From positions 1 to 10,263 of the forward strand of contig CAMOOA010000033.1 in assembly GCA_946621045.1 (NCBI GenBank): a stretch of 10,263 bases of DNA. Direction: 5' to 3'. The position numbers and the translations under genes were made by a program. Origin of the DNA: an uncultured Erysipelotrichaceae bacterium. Lineage in GTDB: Bacteria; Bacillota_I; Bacilli_A; Erysipelotrichales; Erysipelotrichaceae. This document shows, piece after piece, positions 1 to 7,152 of the stretch. Below the pieces are notes generated by a model, which saw only the letters and a list, made by a program, of their open reading frames with translations, did not search any database and was not told the DNA's origin. How positions within the stretch are numbered: the first letter of the stretch is position 1; each line of letters begins with the position of its first letter.

Positions 1-2
1 TT

Positions 3-620
3 CTGGTACTTTCCCACGATGAAGTCGTTCATCTGAAGTGTTCCATGATCAACAAGATGCCGGGTTATGAAGTCGATAAGTTCGCAAATCTCAAATGCGG
101 ATACTTCTTCATGTTCGGTCATGCCGGAAAGAAGCTCCTGTTCATGGGTCAGGATTTTGCCCAGTACCATGAGTGGGATGAGAATGTTGAACTTGACTGG
201 TGGCTCTGCGATGAACCGCTGAACCGCAGCGTCCTGCTGTTCATGCGCGATCTGCTTCATATCTACCGTTCCCATCCGTCCATGTATGAACTGGATGATT
301 CCTGGGAAGGCTTTGAGTGGATCAATGCGGATGACCGTGACCGCAGCATCTTCTCCTTTGTGCGCCGCGGAAAATCCGGCAAGAAGAACCTGCTGTTTGT
401 CGTGAACATGACGCCGATGGAGCGTGATGATTACATGGTCGGCGTTCCGGTGAAGGGCACCTACAAACTCCTGCTGGATGAGCAGGGTGCGATTACCCCG
501 GAACGGGAGAAGGAAACCGCATTTAAGGCCGTAAAGGGTGAGTGCGACGGAAAAGACTATCATATTTCCTATCCGCTCCCTGCATACGGATGCGCACTGT
601 TTGAATTCAACGAAAAGTAA
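3..620 (+). CDS. glgB: 1,4-alpha-glucan branching enzyme, C-terminal part (5' end outside window)
   Basis: This is the last 205 codons of a glycogen branching enzyme, which moves alpha-1,4-glucan chains to alpha-1,6 branch points in cytoplasmic glycogen synthesis. The reading frame is open from the window edge, first whole codon at position 3, so the true start lies upstream and the internal ATG at 45 is not a start. The first visible residues contain LSHDEVVH, the conserved GH13 region IV of GlgB; its Asp (codon 18-20) corresponds to the third catalytic acid of the family (E. coli D526). INKMPGYE, a KKLLFMGQDFAQ segment and an EWDENVELDWWL segment follow in family order, then the all-beta C-terminal domain that ends in a typical ALFEFNEK tail. 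The stop is followed 11 nt later by a strong terminator, so glgB is probably the last gene of its unit. Nothing looks truncated at the 3' end. Confidence 0.95.
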   Translation: MVLSHDEVVHLKCSMINKMPGYEVDKFANLKCGYFFMFGHAGKKLLFMGQDFAQYHEWDENVELDWWLCDEPLNRSVLLFMRDLLHIYRSHPSMYELDDSWEGFEWINADDRDRSIFSFVRRGKSGKKNLLFVVNMTPMERDDYMVGVPVKGTYKLLLDEQGAITPEREKETAFKAVKGECDGKDYHISYPLPAYGCALFEFNEK

Positions 621-631
621 GAATCAGTTTT

Positions 632-667
632 GATCCGGTTCGTCTGCGGGACCGGATCTTTTTCTTT
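632..667 (+). terminator. Rho-independent terminator after glgB
   Basis: The arms GATCCGGT (632-639) and ACCGGATC (651-658) pair perfectly, and U-G and C-G pairs extend the stem inward, leaving a 7-nt loop. The run TTTTTCTTT follows directly. It separates glgB from the cvpA-mutS2-uvrC operon. Confidence 0.9.
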
Positions 668-696
668 TACGGCCGGTTTGGAGTAAGATAGAAGAC

Positions 697-1506
697 ATGA
701 TAACGATTGATACAGGTATGTTTAAGCCGGCATATATCAATATTGCCGTACTGGTTCTATATGTGATCTTCATGATCCGCGGCGCAAAGCGCGGCCTGCT
801 CATGCAGGTGATCTCTGCGCTGGGAACGGTTGTTTCTTTTCTTGCGGCCTGGCGGTACTGTTCCTTTGCGTCGGGTTATTACAATCTCTGGCCGAAAGAT
901 CTGATTCCGATGCGGGATATTCCCGGCGTCGGTGATGCGCTCTACAGTCATCTGAATCAGGTGATCTGGTTTATAGCGCTGTTTATTGTGATCCGGCTGC
1001 TGTTTGTGATTCTCGAGAAACTCTGTTCGGGGCTGTCCGGTCTTCCGGTGATCAAGGAAGTAAGCGGTCTTTTGGGCGGAGTTCTCGGTCTTGTGAGTGC
1101 TACTGTCTGGGTGATCGTAATCACTGTCATTCTCAATATGCCATTTTTTAAAAATGGTAAGGATGTCACGGATCAGTCTCTGCTCGGAACGGTCACCAAA
1201 ACCGTTACCGGCGCAGTAACCGAACTTGCCGGTCCGGTGAATGCCGCAGAAACCATCAGCGGTCTGTATCAGGAAGTTACGGAATTCGGCGATCAGGACA
1301 AAGAAGTGATCGGGGAATGGCTGAGCGATCACGGAATCAATCCGGCGGGGGAGACTACGGAAACTCCTGCCCCGGAAGAGAATCTGCCGGATGAAGGCGG
1401 GGCTGCGGAAGAAAGTACACCGACGCCTGCCGTCGAGGCCATGCCGGATGATCCGGAAGCCCCGAAGGATGCGCCGGCAGCGGAAGAGAGTGTAACAACG
1501 GAATGA
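697..1506 (+). CDS. cvpA: CvpA family membrane protein with an acidic, Pro/Ala/Glu-rich C-terminal tail
   Basis: The 269-residue protein has four hydrophobic segments at about residues 11-27, 34-52, 88-106 and 124-147. RGAKRGLLMQVISALG after the first segment is typical of the CvpA (colicin V production) family. The family is widespread in the inner membrane; its biochemical role is not settled, and colicin V is not implied here. The position immediately before mutS2 matches the order in Bacillus (yshB near mutSB), which supports the call. Family members I know are about 160-200 residues. The extra length is a soluble tail from about residue 213 to 269, rich in P, A, E, T and D with almost no basic residues, probably disordered. 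The start lacks a well-spaced ribosome site: GGAG at 680-683 is 13 nt from the ATG, and a -10-like TAAGAT lies at 684-689. The stop overlaps the mutS2 start as ATGA, implying translational coupling. Confidence 0.82.
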   Translation: MITIDTGMFKPAYINIAVLVLYVIFMIRGAKRGLLMQVISALGTVVSFLAAWRYCSFASGYYNLWPKDLIPMRDIPGVGDALYSHLNQVIWFIALFIVIRLLFVILEKLCSGLSGLPVIKEVSGLLGGVLGLVSATVWVIVITVILNMPFFKNGKDVTDQSLLGTVTKTVTGAVTELAGPVNAAETISGLYQEVTEFGDQDKEVIGEWLSDHGINPAGETTETPAPEENLPDEGGAAEESTPTPAVEAMPDDPEAPKDAPAAEESVTTE

Positions 1507-3824
1507 GTCTGCTTTCCAGTTTTGAATTTGAACGGATTCGCTCCCAGATGGCGGATTTCTGTATCAGTGAACCCGGCCGGGACATCGTTTCCGGTCTTGT
1601 TCCGGTGTATGAGAAGATTGTTATCCGCAGGGAGCGGCAGCGGCTGTATGAAGCCATGGAAGCCTGTGTGCGGTTCGGCGGCATTCCCCTGGAGGGATTC
1701 CGTGATATCCGGAGTCTTCTTTCCCATGTAAAAAAAGGGCGGTCTCTGACCGCACATGAGCTGCTGGAAGTACTGAACCTGATCCGGTCGATTCAGACGG
1801 TTCTTGCCTATGAGGATGCGATCCGTGAAGTTCCGCATCAGGAACTGAATGATCTTTTTACAACACTTACGCCGCAGGAAAAGCTTTCCGCCCGCATCTC
1901 ATCCATCATCAATGAATACGGCGAAGTGAAAGACAGCGCAAGCGCCGCACTGTCCGATATCCGGCGGTCGCTGCGGAAGGCGCACAAACAGATTGAGGAG
2001 GCGGTGGAACAGTTTCGCTCCAGACATCCGGATTCCATGGTCGACTCCATTGTGACGACCCGGAACGGCCGGACCGTCATTCTTGTGCATGCCAGTGAAA
2101 AGAACCGCTTCGGCGGTATCGTCTACGGGGACTCCCAGAGCGGACAGACCAGTTATATCGAACCTTCGGTGCTCATGCATGCCAACAATCACCGGCTGGA
2201 GCTCGAAACTGCAGAAGAGGAGGAAATCTCCCGCATCCTGAATGAAATCTCAAAGCAGGTCGGCGAAAAGGCGGATGAACTGCAGGGAGATCTTGAGACC
2301 ATTGCGCTGCTCGACAGTATTTTTGCGCGGGCGGAATGGGGTGTAAGAAACAACGCATGTGCGGCGGAACTGAATGAAAACCGCACCTTCCGTTTCAAAC
2401 AGGCAAGACATCCGCTGATCCCCGAAGAAACTGCGGTGAAAAACGATTATCAGCTGAAGGAACCGTACCGGACGCTTCTGATCACCGGACCGAATACCGG
2501 CGGGAAAACGGTGTCGATGAAGATCTTCGGCCTGTTTACACTGATGACCTACAGCGGAATGCCGGTTACCGCAGAAGAAGCGGAAGTACCGTTTTTTGAC
2601 CGGGTATTTGCGGATATCGGGGATGATCAGTCGGTCGCAAGTTCGCTCAGTTCCTTTTCCGCCCATGTCGAAAAACAGGCGGAGATGCTGAGGGAGGCAA
2701 CCGAAAACTCCTTTGTGCTGCTCGATGAGATCGGAAGCGGTACGGATCCGCGCGAAGGAGAAAGCCTCGCCATTGCGGTGCTGAATGAGCTTCGCCGCCG
2801 TCATGTCACGGTAATTGCGACGACGCATTACAGCCGCCTGAAAGCCTACGGCCGCCGGCATGATGATATTCTTGTCGCGACGGTGGAGTTTGATACGGAA
2901 ACACTGCGCCCGACCTACCGTTATCTGGAGGGCATTACCGGCGAAAGCAATGCGCTGCTTGTGGCGGAGCGGTGCGGACTGCCGTCCTCGGTCGTCAATT
3001 ATGCCAAATTTCTGAAACAGCAGGCGACCAGCGAGGAAGAGGGCATGGCAGCGCGTCTTGAAAAGCAGCTGATGGATGCGGAAGTAAAGACGCGGGAACT
3101 CGATCAGCGGCTTGCGAAAATCAAGGAATATCAGAAAACGCTGGAAGACGAAAAAGATACAATCTCTAGACGGCGCGAAGTCCTGCTGGATGAAGCGAAG
3201 GAAGAGGCATCCCGGATCAGAGAATCCGCCAAGGAAGAAGCGGATCGCATCATTAAGGATCTGCGGGACAATGCCGGCAGGGTGAAATACCATGAACTTC
3301 TGGCGCAGAAGCACCGTCTCGATGATATCGCGGCGGAAACAGAGGAAACGGAAGCGGATGAAGAGCGGCCGTTTGAACCGGGAGAAACCGTCGAACTTCG
3401 CAGCAGCGGGGCACTCGCAAAAATCGTCAGTATCCGGAAGAAGGAAATCCGCGTACTGCTGAACGGAAGAGAGATCCGGCTGAGTGCGGATAAGATCCGC
3501 CATACAAGAAAGAAGCTTCCGAAAACCGCACCGGTGACGATACCGGCACCGGTCAGTTCCATTGAGATTCCCGAAACGATCTCCATGGAATGCAATCTCA
3601 TCGGAATGCGGGCGGACGAGGCAAAGGAAGAACTGCTGGATTATCTGGATTCCGCGAAACTGTGCCGGCTGAAGACCTTCCGGATCATTCACGGCGAAGG
3701 AACCGGCACGCTGCGCAAACTGGTGCAGGATGTTCTTGCGAAGGACCGCTCGATCGACTCCTACCGTTACGGGATGCCGAGTGAAGGCGGGACCGGCGCA
3801 ACGGTTGTAACAATGAAAGACTGA
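1503..3824 (+). CDS. mutS2: Endonuclease MutS2 (MutS-like ATPase with KOW and Smr domains)
   Basis: This 773-residue protein has the usual MutS2 length and architecture. An N-terminal core/lever region spans about 1-300. The ABC-type ATPase follows, with Walker A GPNTGGKT (329-336), signature region SSFSAHVEK (383-391), Walker B LLDEIGSGTDP (406-416) and H-loop ATTHYSRLK (439-447). A charged coiled coil spans about 512-600, a KOW-like segment about 623-667 and the C-terminal Smr domain about 694-773. MutS2 lacks the mismatch-recognition domain of MutS; family members suppress homologous recombination and, in Bacillus, sense collided ribosomes and split them. The Smr domain keeps HGEGTGTLR (730-738), but the usual LDLRG motif reads CNLIG (697-701). 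I remember NLIG-type variants in clostridial MutS2, so this need not mean inactivation. The gene overlaps cvpA by four bases and ends four bases before uvrC. Confidence 0.97.
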   Translation: MSLLSSFEFERIRSQMADFCISEPGRDIVSGLVPVYEKIVIRRERQRLYEAMEACVRFGGIPLEGFRDIRSLLSHVKKGRSLTAHELLEVLNLIRSIQTVLAYEDAIREVPHQELNDLFTTLTPQEKLSARISSIINEYGEVKDSASAALSDIRRSLRKAHKQIEEAVEQFRSRHPDSMVDSIVTTRNGRTVILVHASEKNRFGGIVYGDSQSGQTSYIEPSVLMHANNHRLELETAEEEEISRILNEISKQVGEKADELQGDLETIALLDSIFARAEWGVRNNACAAELNENRTFRFKQARHPLIPEETAVKNDYQLKEPYRTLLITGPNTGGKTVSMKIFGLFTLMTYSGMPVTAEEAEVPFFDRVFADIGDDQSVASSLSSFSAHVEKQAEMLREATENSFVLLDEIGSGTDPREGESLAIAVLNELRRRHVTVIATTHYSRLKAYGRRHDDILVATVEFDTETLRPTYRYLEGITGESNALLVAERCGLPSSVVNYAKFLKQQATSEEEGMAARLEKQLMDAEVKTRELDQRLAKIKEYQKTLEDEKDTISRRREVLLDEAKEEASRIRESAKEEADRIIKDLRDNAGRVKYHELLAQKHRLDDIAAETEETEADEERPFEPGETVELRSSGALAKIVSIRKKEIRVLLNGREIRLSADKIRHTRKKLPKTAPVTIPAPVSSIEIPETISMECNLIGMRADEAKEELLDYLDSAKLCRLKTFRIIHGEGTGTLRKLVQDVLAKDRSIDSYRYGMPSEGGTGATVVTMKD

Positions 3825-3828
3825 CCGC

Positions 3829-5601
3829 ATGGATAAAGAATATATCAGGGCAAAACTTACGAATCTTCCGAATTCACCGGGCAGCTATCAGATGAAGGAC
3901 CGGCATGGTGAGATCATTTATGTCGGAAAGGCAAAGAATCTGCATAACCGCGTGAATCAGTACTTTACCGGAGCCCACGATTTCAAGACGACGAAACTGG
4001 TGTCTGAAATCGAGGACTTCGATTTCATCGTGACTGCATCGGAGACGGAAGCGCTCGTGCTCGAGATCAATCTGATCAAGAAGCACCGCCCGAAATACAA
4101 CATCCAGTTCATGGATGACAGTACATATCCCTATATCAAGCTTACGGCCGAAGAATATCCGCGGCTGATGATTGCAAGGGATATGAAGAAGGACCGGAAG
4201 GCAAGATACTTCGGTCCCTTTCCCGATGCCTCGGCGGCGCGGACAACACAGAAGCTCCTGCAGACACTGTATCCGTTCCGGCGCTGTTCGCGGATTCCGG
4301 AAAAGGTCTGCCTGTACTATCATCTCGGACAGTGTCTCGGCCCCTGTGAGTATCCGGTGGATCCTTCGGTATACAGTGACATGACAGACCGCGTCACCGC
4401 TTTTCTCAACGGTGACACGGCAGATATACGGAAGGAGCTTACCGCCAGGATGCAGGAAGCTTCCATGAATCTCGAATTTGAACAGGCGGCGGAATACCGC
4501 AATCTTCTTGACAGCATCAGCAGTATTACCGCGGATACGCAGAACATTGAAAAAGACTCGATGGGCAATTTCGATGTGTTCAGCTGGTATACCGACCGCG
4601 GCTATCTGGCGGTTACCGGCCTTCTTGTCCGCAGAGGAGTGGTCCTGAACAAGGAATTCCGTCTTTCACCGCTGTACGGCGATGCGGAAGAGGAATTTGT
4701 TTCGTTCCTTGTGCAGTACTATTCGGACCATCCCTCCGCAAAACTCTTTGTACCGGCATTTCTGTCGAAGGATTCCGTGAATGAGCTTGCGGAAGTGCTT
4801 TCCGTCAGCGTTACGCAGCCGATGCGCGGATACAAGCGCCGGCTTATTGAAATGTGCACCGACAATGCGAAAAAGCAGCTGGATCTGAAGTTCAGCGTTG
4901 TGGAACGTCAGGAAAGCGCAACTGCGGAAGCGGTTGACCAGCTGAATCAGCTTGCCGGAAAAGAAATGCGCCGCGTGGAACTGTTCGACAACAGCCATAT
5001 TTCCGGAACGAATACGGTTGCGGCGCTTGTGGTTTACGAAGACGGACAGCCGTCCCGCAAGGATTACCGGCTGTATAAGCTTCATACCGCAAACAGCGAT
5101 GTGGATTCCATGAAAGAAGTGCTTTACCGCAGGTATTTCCGCCTGCTTAAGGAAAACAGCCGCATGCCGGACGGAATCCTCGTGGACGGCGGCTGGACCC
5201 AGATCGAGGCCGCGAATGAAATTATCGGCGGGCTCGGACTTTCGGATCAGATCAAGATCATGGGTCTTGTGAAGGATGACCGGCACAATACCAATGCGCT
5301 GATGGATACCGACGGTCAGGTGCTTGATGTGCCGAAGGACAGCTCCCTGTTTTTTCTGCTGACGCGCATGCAGGATGAAGTGCACCGCTGCGCGGTTTCC
5401 TTCCACCGGAAACTCCGTTCCAAATCGCAGACGCGCTCCGTTCTTGATGATATTGAAGGCATCGGTCCGAAACGGAAGACGGCGCTGCGCCGCCGGTTCG
5501 GCAGTATTGCGGCAATGCGTGAGGCAACGCCGGAACAGCTTGCGGAAGTAGTGCCGGAAGCTGCTGCACAGAAACTATATGAGGCGCTCCATGAACAATG
5601 A
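3829..5601 (+). CDS. uvrC: UvrABC excision nuclease subunit C
   Basis: UvrC makes the 3' and then the 5' incision around bulky DNA lesions after UvrA and UvrB have located them. The 590-residue protein is full length and all domains are visible. The GIY-YIG nuclease is at about 14-92, with G18-Y20 and Y31-G33 as the motif halves, plus R41, E79 and N91 at the expected active-site places. Four cysteines (C153, C161, C169, C173) match the spacing of the cysteine cluster reported to bind iron-sulfur in E. coli UvrC. A UVR motif for UvrB contact lies at about 202-235. The RNase H-like 5' nuclease contains D387 in FDNSH, D453 in VDGG and H519 in DEVHR as likely catalytic residues. A helix-hairpin-helix pair (DDIEGIGPKRKTALRRRFG, about 540-586) ends the protein. 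The start follows the mutS2 stop by four bases with only a weak ribosome site, suggesting coupling. Confidence 0.97.
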   Translation: MDKEYIRAKLTNLPNSPGSYQMKDRHGEIIYVGKAKNLHNRVNQYFTGAHDFKTTKLVSEIEDFDFIVTASETEALVLEINLIKKHRPKYNIQFMDDSTYPYIKLTAEEYPRLMIARDMKKDRKARYFGPFPDASAARTTQKLLQTLYPFRRCSRIPEKVCLYYHLGQCLGPCEYPVDPSVYSDMTDRVTAFLNGDTADIRKELTARMQEASMNLEFEQAAEYRNLLDSISSITADTQNIEKDSMGNFDVFSWYTDRGYLAVTGLLVRRGVVLNKEFRLSPLYGDAEEEFVSFLVQYYSDHPSAKLFVPAFLSKDSVNELAEVLSVSVTQPMRGYKRRLIEMCTDNAKKQLDLKFSVVERQESATAEAVDQLNQLAGKEMRRVELFDNSHISGTNTVAALVVYEDGQPSRKDYRLYKLHTANSDVDSMKEVLYRRYFRLLKENSRMPDGILVDGGWTQIEAANEIIGGLGLSDQIKIMGLVKDDRHNTNALMDTDGQVLDVPKDSSLFFLLTRMQDEVHRCAVSFHRKLRSKSQTRSVLDDIEGIGPKRKTALRRRFGSIAAMREATPEQLAEVVPEAAAQKLYEALHEQ

Positions 5602-6676
5602 TATAATTTCTGCGATGCATGAAACTGTAACACTCGAAGGAAATGAAAAGAAGAAGTGGACCGCGGTATTTGTCTCCGTGATCATTCTTTTTTCTGCCTG
5701 CTGCATCCTGCTGTTCCATCTGCAGTCTGATTCTCTGGCGCGTTACCCGTTCAAGGACAAGACCAGCAAGGAACTGATCCGGAAATATCTTACGCAGGAA
5801 GAAATTGAATATATTATCGAATACAGCATTCCGCCCAACATGTTTATCGCCTATATCCAGGAAGAAGGGTTTTCCATTTATCATGCGGCGGAGTACAAGA
5901 AGCTTTCCGACAGCCAGTGGGACAAGAGCCCGAAAGACATCGTAGATATGGTGGAGGAAACACGCTCCATCATGTCCGTGGAAGAACTTGAGAACTATCT
6001 TGCGGAAAACAACTACCGTTATGAGGATGTCTCCCGGTGGATCCGCAATGAAAGTGCAGACGGCGTTGTTCTGATTCCGCTTGCGATGAATATCGATGCC
6101 TATCTCGACAGGGACCATACGGTCAGCTCACGGACACCCGCAACGCAGCCGCTTGCGGAAGAGATACCGGTGAAGGGCGGGGCGCACATTGAAGTCCGCG
6201 AAGAAGTCCAGCAGCCGCTGCTGGCGCTCTGCAGTAATATAAAGACTTCGCTTTCCTCCCAGCATGCCTGTGCAGGTCTTCAGATCGTACAGGGATACGT
6301 ATCCTACAGCGAACAGGCAAAACAGTACCGCGCTGCGCAGGAAGAATCCGCTGACAGTGAGATTCTCTCCGTATTTCCGCCGGGACATGATGAGCATCAG
6401 CTCGGCCTTGCGGTGGATTTTTCCGTAGACGGTCTGCCGGATGATGCATTCGCAAAGACCATTCAGTCCTCCTGGCTTTCCGCCAATGCCTGGAAATACG
6501 GATTTATCCAGACCTGGAATACCGATGATGAAGCCATCACATCGCATGCAAGCCAGCCGTGGCATTACCGGTTTGTCGGCATTGATCTTGCAAAGACGAT
6601 TCACGACAGCGGTCTGACCTTTGCGCGGTACAAGGCGCAGATCAAGCAGACCGGAGAAACCGCTCCGGCACAGTAA
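5591..6676 (+). CDS. Membrane-anchored M15B (VanY-like D,D-carboxypeptidase) family protein with altered active site
   Basis: With this start the protein has 361 residues: a short charged N-terminus, one signal anchor at about 24-43, and an extracellular part. The second half matches the VanY/M15B zinc peptidases, which trim the terminal D-Ala from peptidoglycan stems. The GHDEHQLGLAVDFS motif supplies the presumed zinc ligands H269 and D276, and QPWHYRFVG supplies H325. Two residues that the family normally conserves are changed. The general-base Glu of the E-P-W-H motif is Gln (Q322, codon CAG at 6554-6556). The Arg of the GYRSY motif is Val (V237, codon GTA at 6299-6301). The fold and metal site may persist without peptidase activity. 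I prefer the ATG at 5591 because TGAGG at 5580-5584 is 6 nt upstream; 5579 and 5615 are alternatives. The gene overlaps the end of uvrC and is the last gene of the operon. Confidence 0.85.
   Translation: MNNDIISAMHETVTLEGNEKKKWTAVFVSVIILFSACCILLFHLQSDSLARYPFKDKTSKELIRKYLTQEEIEYIIEYSIPPNMFIAYIQEEGFSIYHAAEYKKLSDSQWDKSPKDIVDMVEETRSIMSVEELENYLAENNYRYEDVSRWIRNESADGVVLIPLAMNIDAYLDRDHTVSSRTPATQPLAEEIPVKGGAHIEVREEVQQPLLALCSNIKTSLSSQHACAGLQIVQGYVSYSEQAKQYRAAQEESADSEILSVFPPGHDEHQLGLAVDFSVDGLPDDAFAKTIQSSWLSANAWKYGFIQTWNTDDEAITSHASQPWHYRFVGIDLAKTIHDSGLTFARYKAQIKQTGETAPAQ
5599..5607 (+). promoter_or_regulatory. Extended -10 element (TGATATAAT) at the uvrC stop codon
   Basis: A TATAAT hexamer at 5602-5607 is preceded by TGA, giving a perfect extended -10 (TGn-TATAAT); the TGA is also the uvrC stop codon. 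The hexamer 17 nt upstream (ATGAGG) resembles a -35 poorly, as extended -10 promoters tolerate. Transcription would start at about 5614, beside the in-frame ATG at 5615. It may give the VanY-like gene separate expression. Confidence 0.45.
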
Positions 6677-6706
6677 AAAACATCTCCGAATTGAGATGTT
6701 TTTTTA
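6675..6706. terminator. Bidirectional terminator between convergent genes
   Basis: AAAAAACATCTC (6675-6686) pairs with GAGATGTTTTTT (6693-6704) around a 6-nt loop, CGAATT. The A-run on one side and T-run on the other make it usable on both strands. It ends the uvrC operon on the plus strand and the small minus-strand gene, whose stop lies at 6707-6709. Confidence 0.9.
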
Positions 6707-7081
6707 TCAGATTCCTTTTCGAACCGCATTGATCAGCTGCAGATTGGAGCGGGTATCCTTCGCAAGGGAAGTTGCGGCTTTGGTTACACGCTTTACGGCG
6801 TTGTGTTCCTCCTTGTCGGAATATCTGTTCAGCGCCTTCAGGATGACGGTGGCCAGAACAACGGTTTTCAGACCGTCCGCTGTCTTTTTGGCAACGGCGC
6901 CGGATTCCGCCGTCTTCTTCTTTACCGTTTCAAGGGCTGTCTTAATATCACTCAGGGGAAGGGATTTCAGTGCTTTCAGCGTCTTCAGTGCGGCGCCTCC
7001 CGTTTTTACCAGGAAGATCAGGGTCACTGCGACTGCCGCATACAGAACATAATAATTATATGGGTACAGACTGAATCTCAT
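6707..7081 (-). CDS. Small basic membrane protein of unknown function
   Basis: I do not recognise this gene. The 124-residue product starts MRFSLYPYNYY, has one clear hydrophobic segment at about residues 11-25 and a weaker one at about 72-84 (TVVLATVILKAL). The rest is dominated by Lys, Ala and Thr and looks helical and strongly basic, so it could lie along the membrane or touch nucleic acid or phospholipid; that is inference. AGGAG (complement of 7092-7096) is 10 nt before this ATG. Two in-frame ATGs at 7090 and 7087 are only 1 and 4 nt from the ribosome site and are less likely. A TATAAT on the minus strand at 7108-7103 can serve as its -10. The strand choice rests on this promoter, the ribosome site and the shared terminator. 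The opposite-strand frame over this region has none of these. Confidence 0.65.
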   Translation of the reverse strand: MRFSLYPYNYYVLYAAVAVTLIFLVKTGGAALKTLKALKSLPLSDIKTALETVKKKTAESGAVAKKTADGLKTVVLATVILKALNRYSDKEEHNAVKRVTKAATSLAKDTRSNLQLINAVRKGI

Positions 7082-7090
7082 AGGCATCAT

Positions 7091-7152
7091 TCTCCTGAAA
7101 ATATTATATTATTTTCTCTCGTATTTTCCACAGTTTCCCGTATAATGCGGAT
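7091..7152. promoter_or_regulatory. Divergent AT-rich promoter region
   Basis: The 62-71 bp between the divergent genes are much richer in A and T than the coding DNA. On the minus strand, TATAAT (7108-7103) has GTGGAA 17 nt upstream as a weak -35 and AGGAG downstream. On the plus strand, a TATAAT (7141-7146) ends 6 nt before the ATG at 7153, with no good -35, no TGn and no ribosome site. The two promoters would share about 30 bp of spacer. Confidence 0.55.

Noticed and set aside
45..620. An ATG at position 45 as the start of an independent gene
   Set aside because: The same frame is open to the window edge and encodes the conserved LSHDEVVH region of GlgB just upstream, so this ATG is internal.
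684..697. TAAGAT 7 nt before the cvpA ATG as a third leaderless promoter
   Set aside because: The hexamer is only a partial match, there is no TGn or -35, and the upstream T-rich sequence is the glgB terminator. It is too weak to count with the two TATAAT cases.
697..1506. Colicin or bacteriocin production, suggested by the CvpA family name
   Set aside because: No bacteriocin precursor, immunity or export gene is nearby. CvpA next to mutS2 is a housekeeping arrangement in Bacillota.
2250..3830. A 526-codon open frame on the minus strand opposite mutS2
   Set aside because: It lies wholly antisense to MutS2, whose motifs are all intact. Its product has no recognisable domain and no promoter or ribosome site is evident. 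It is a by-product of codon bias.
5579..5590. ATG at 5579 as the start of the VanY-like gene
   Set aside because: No ribosome site lies before it, whereas the ATG at 5591 has TGAGG at a 6-nt spacing. The four extra residues add nothing recognisable.
6621..7052. A plus-strand open frame across the region of the small minus-strand gene
   Set aside because: It begins inside the VanY-like gene, runs through the bidirectional terminator, and has low-complexity Arg/Phe/Ser composition. The minus-strand frame has a promoter, a ribosome site and a terminator.
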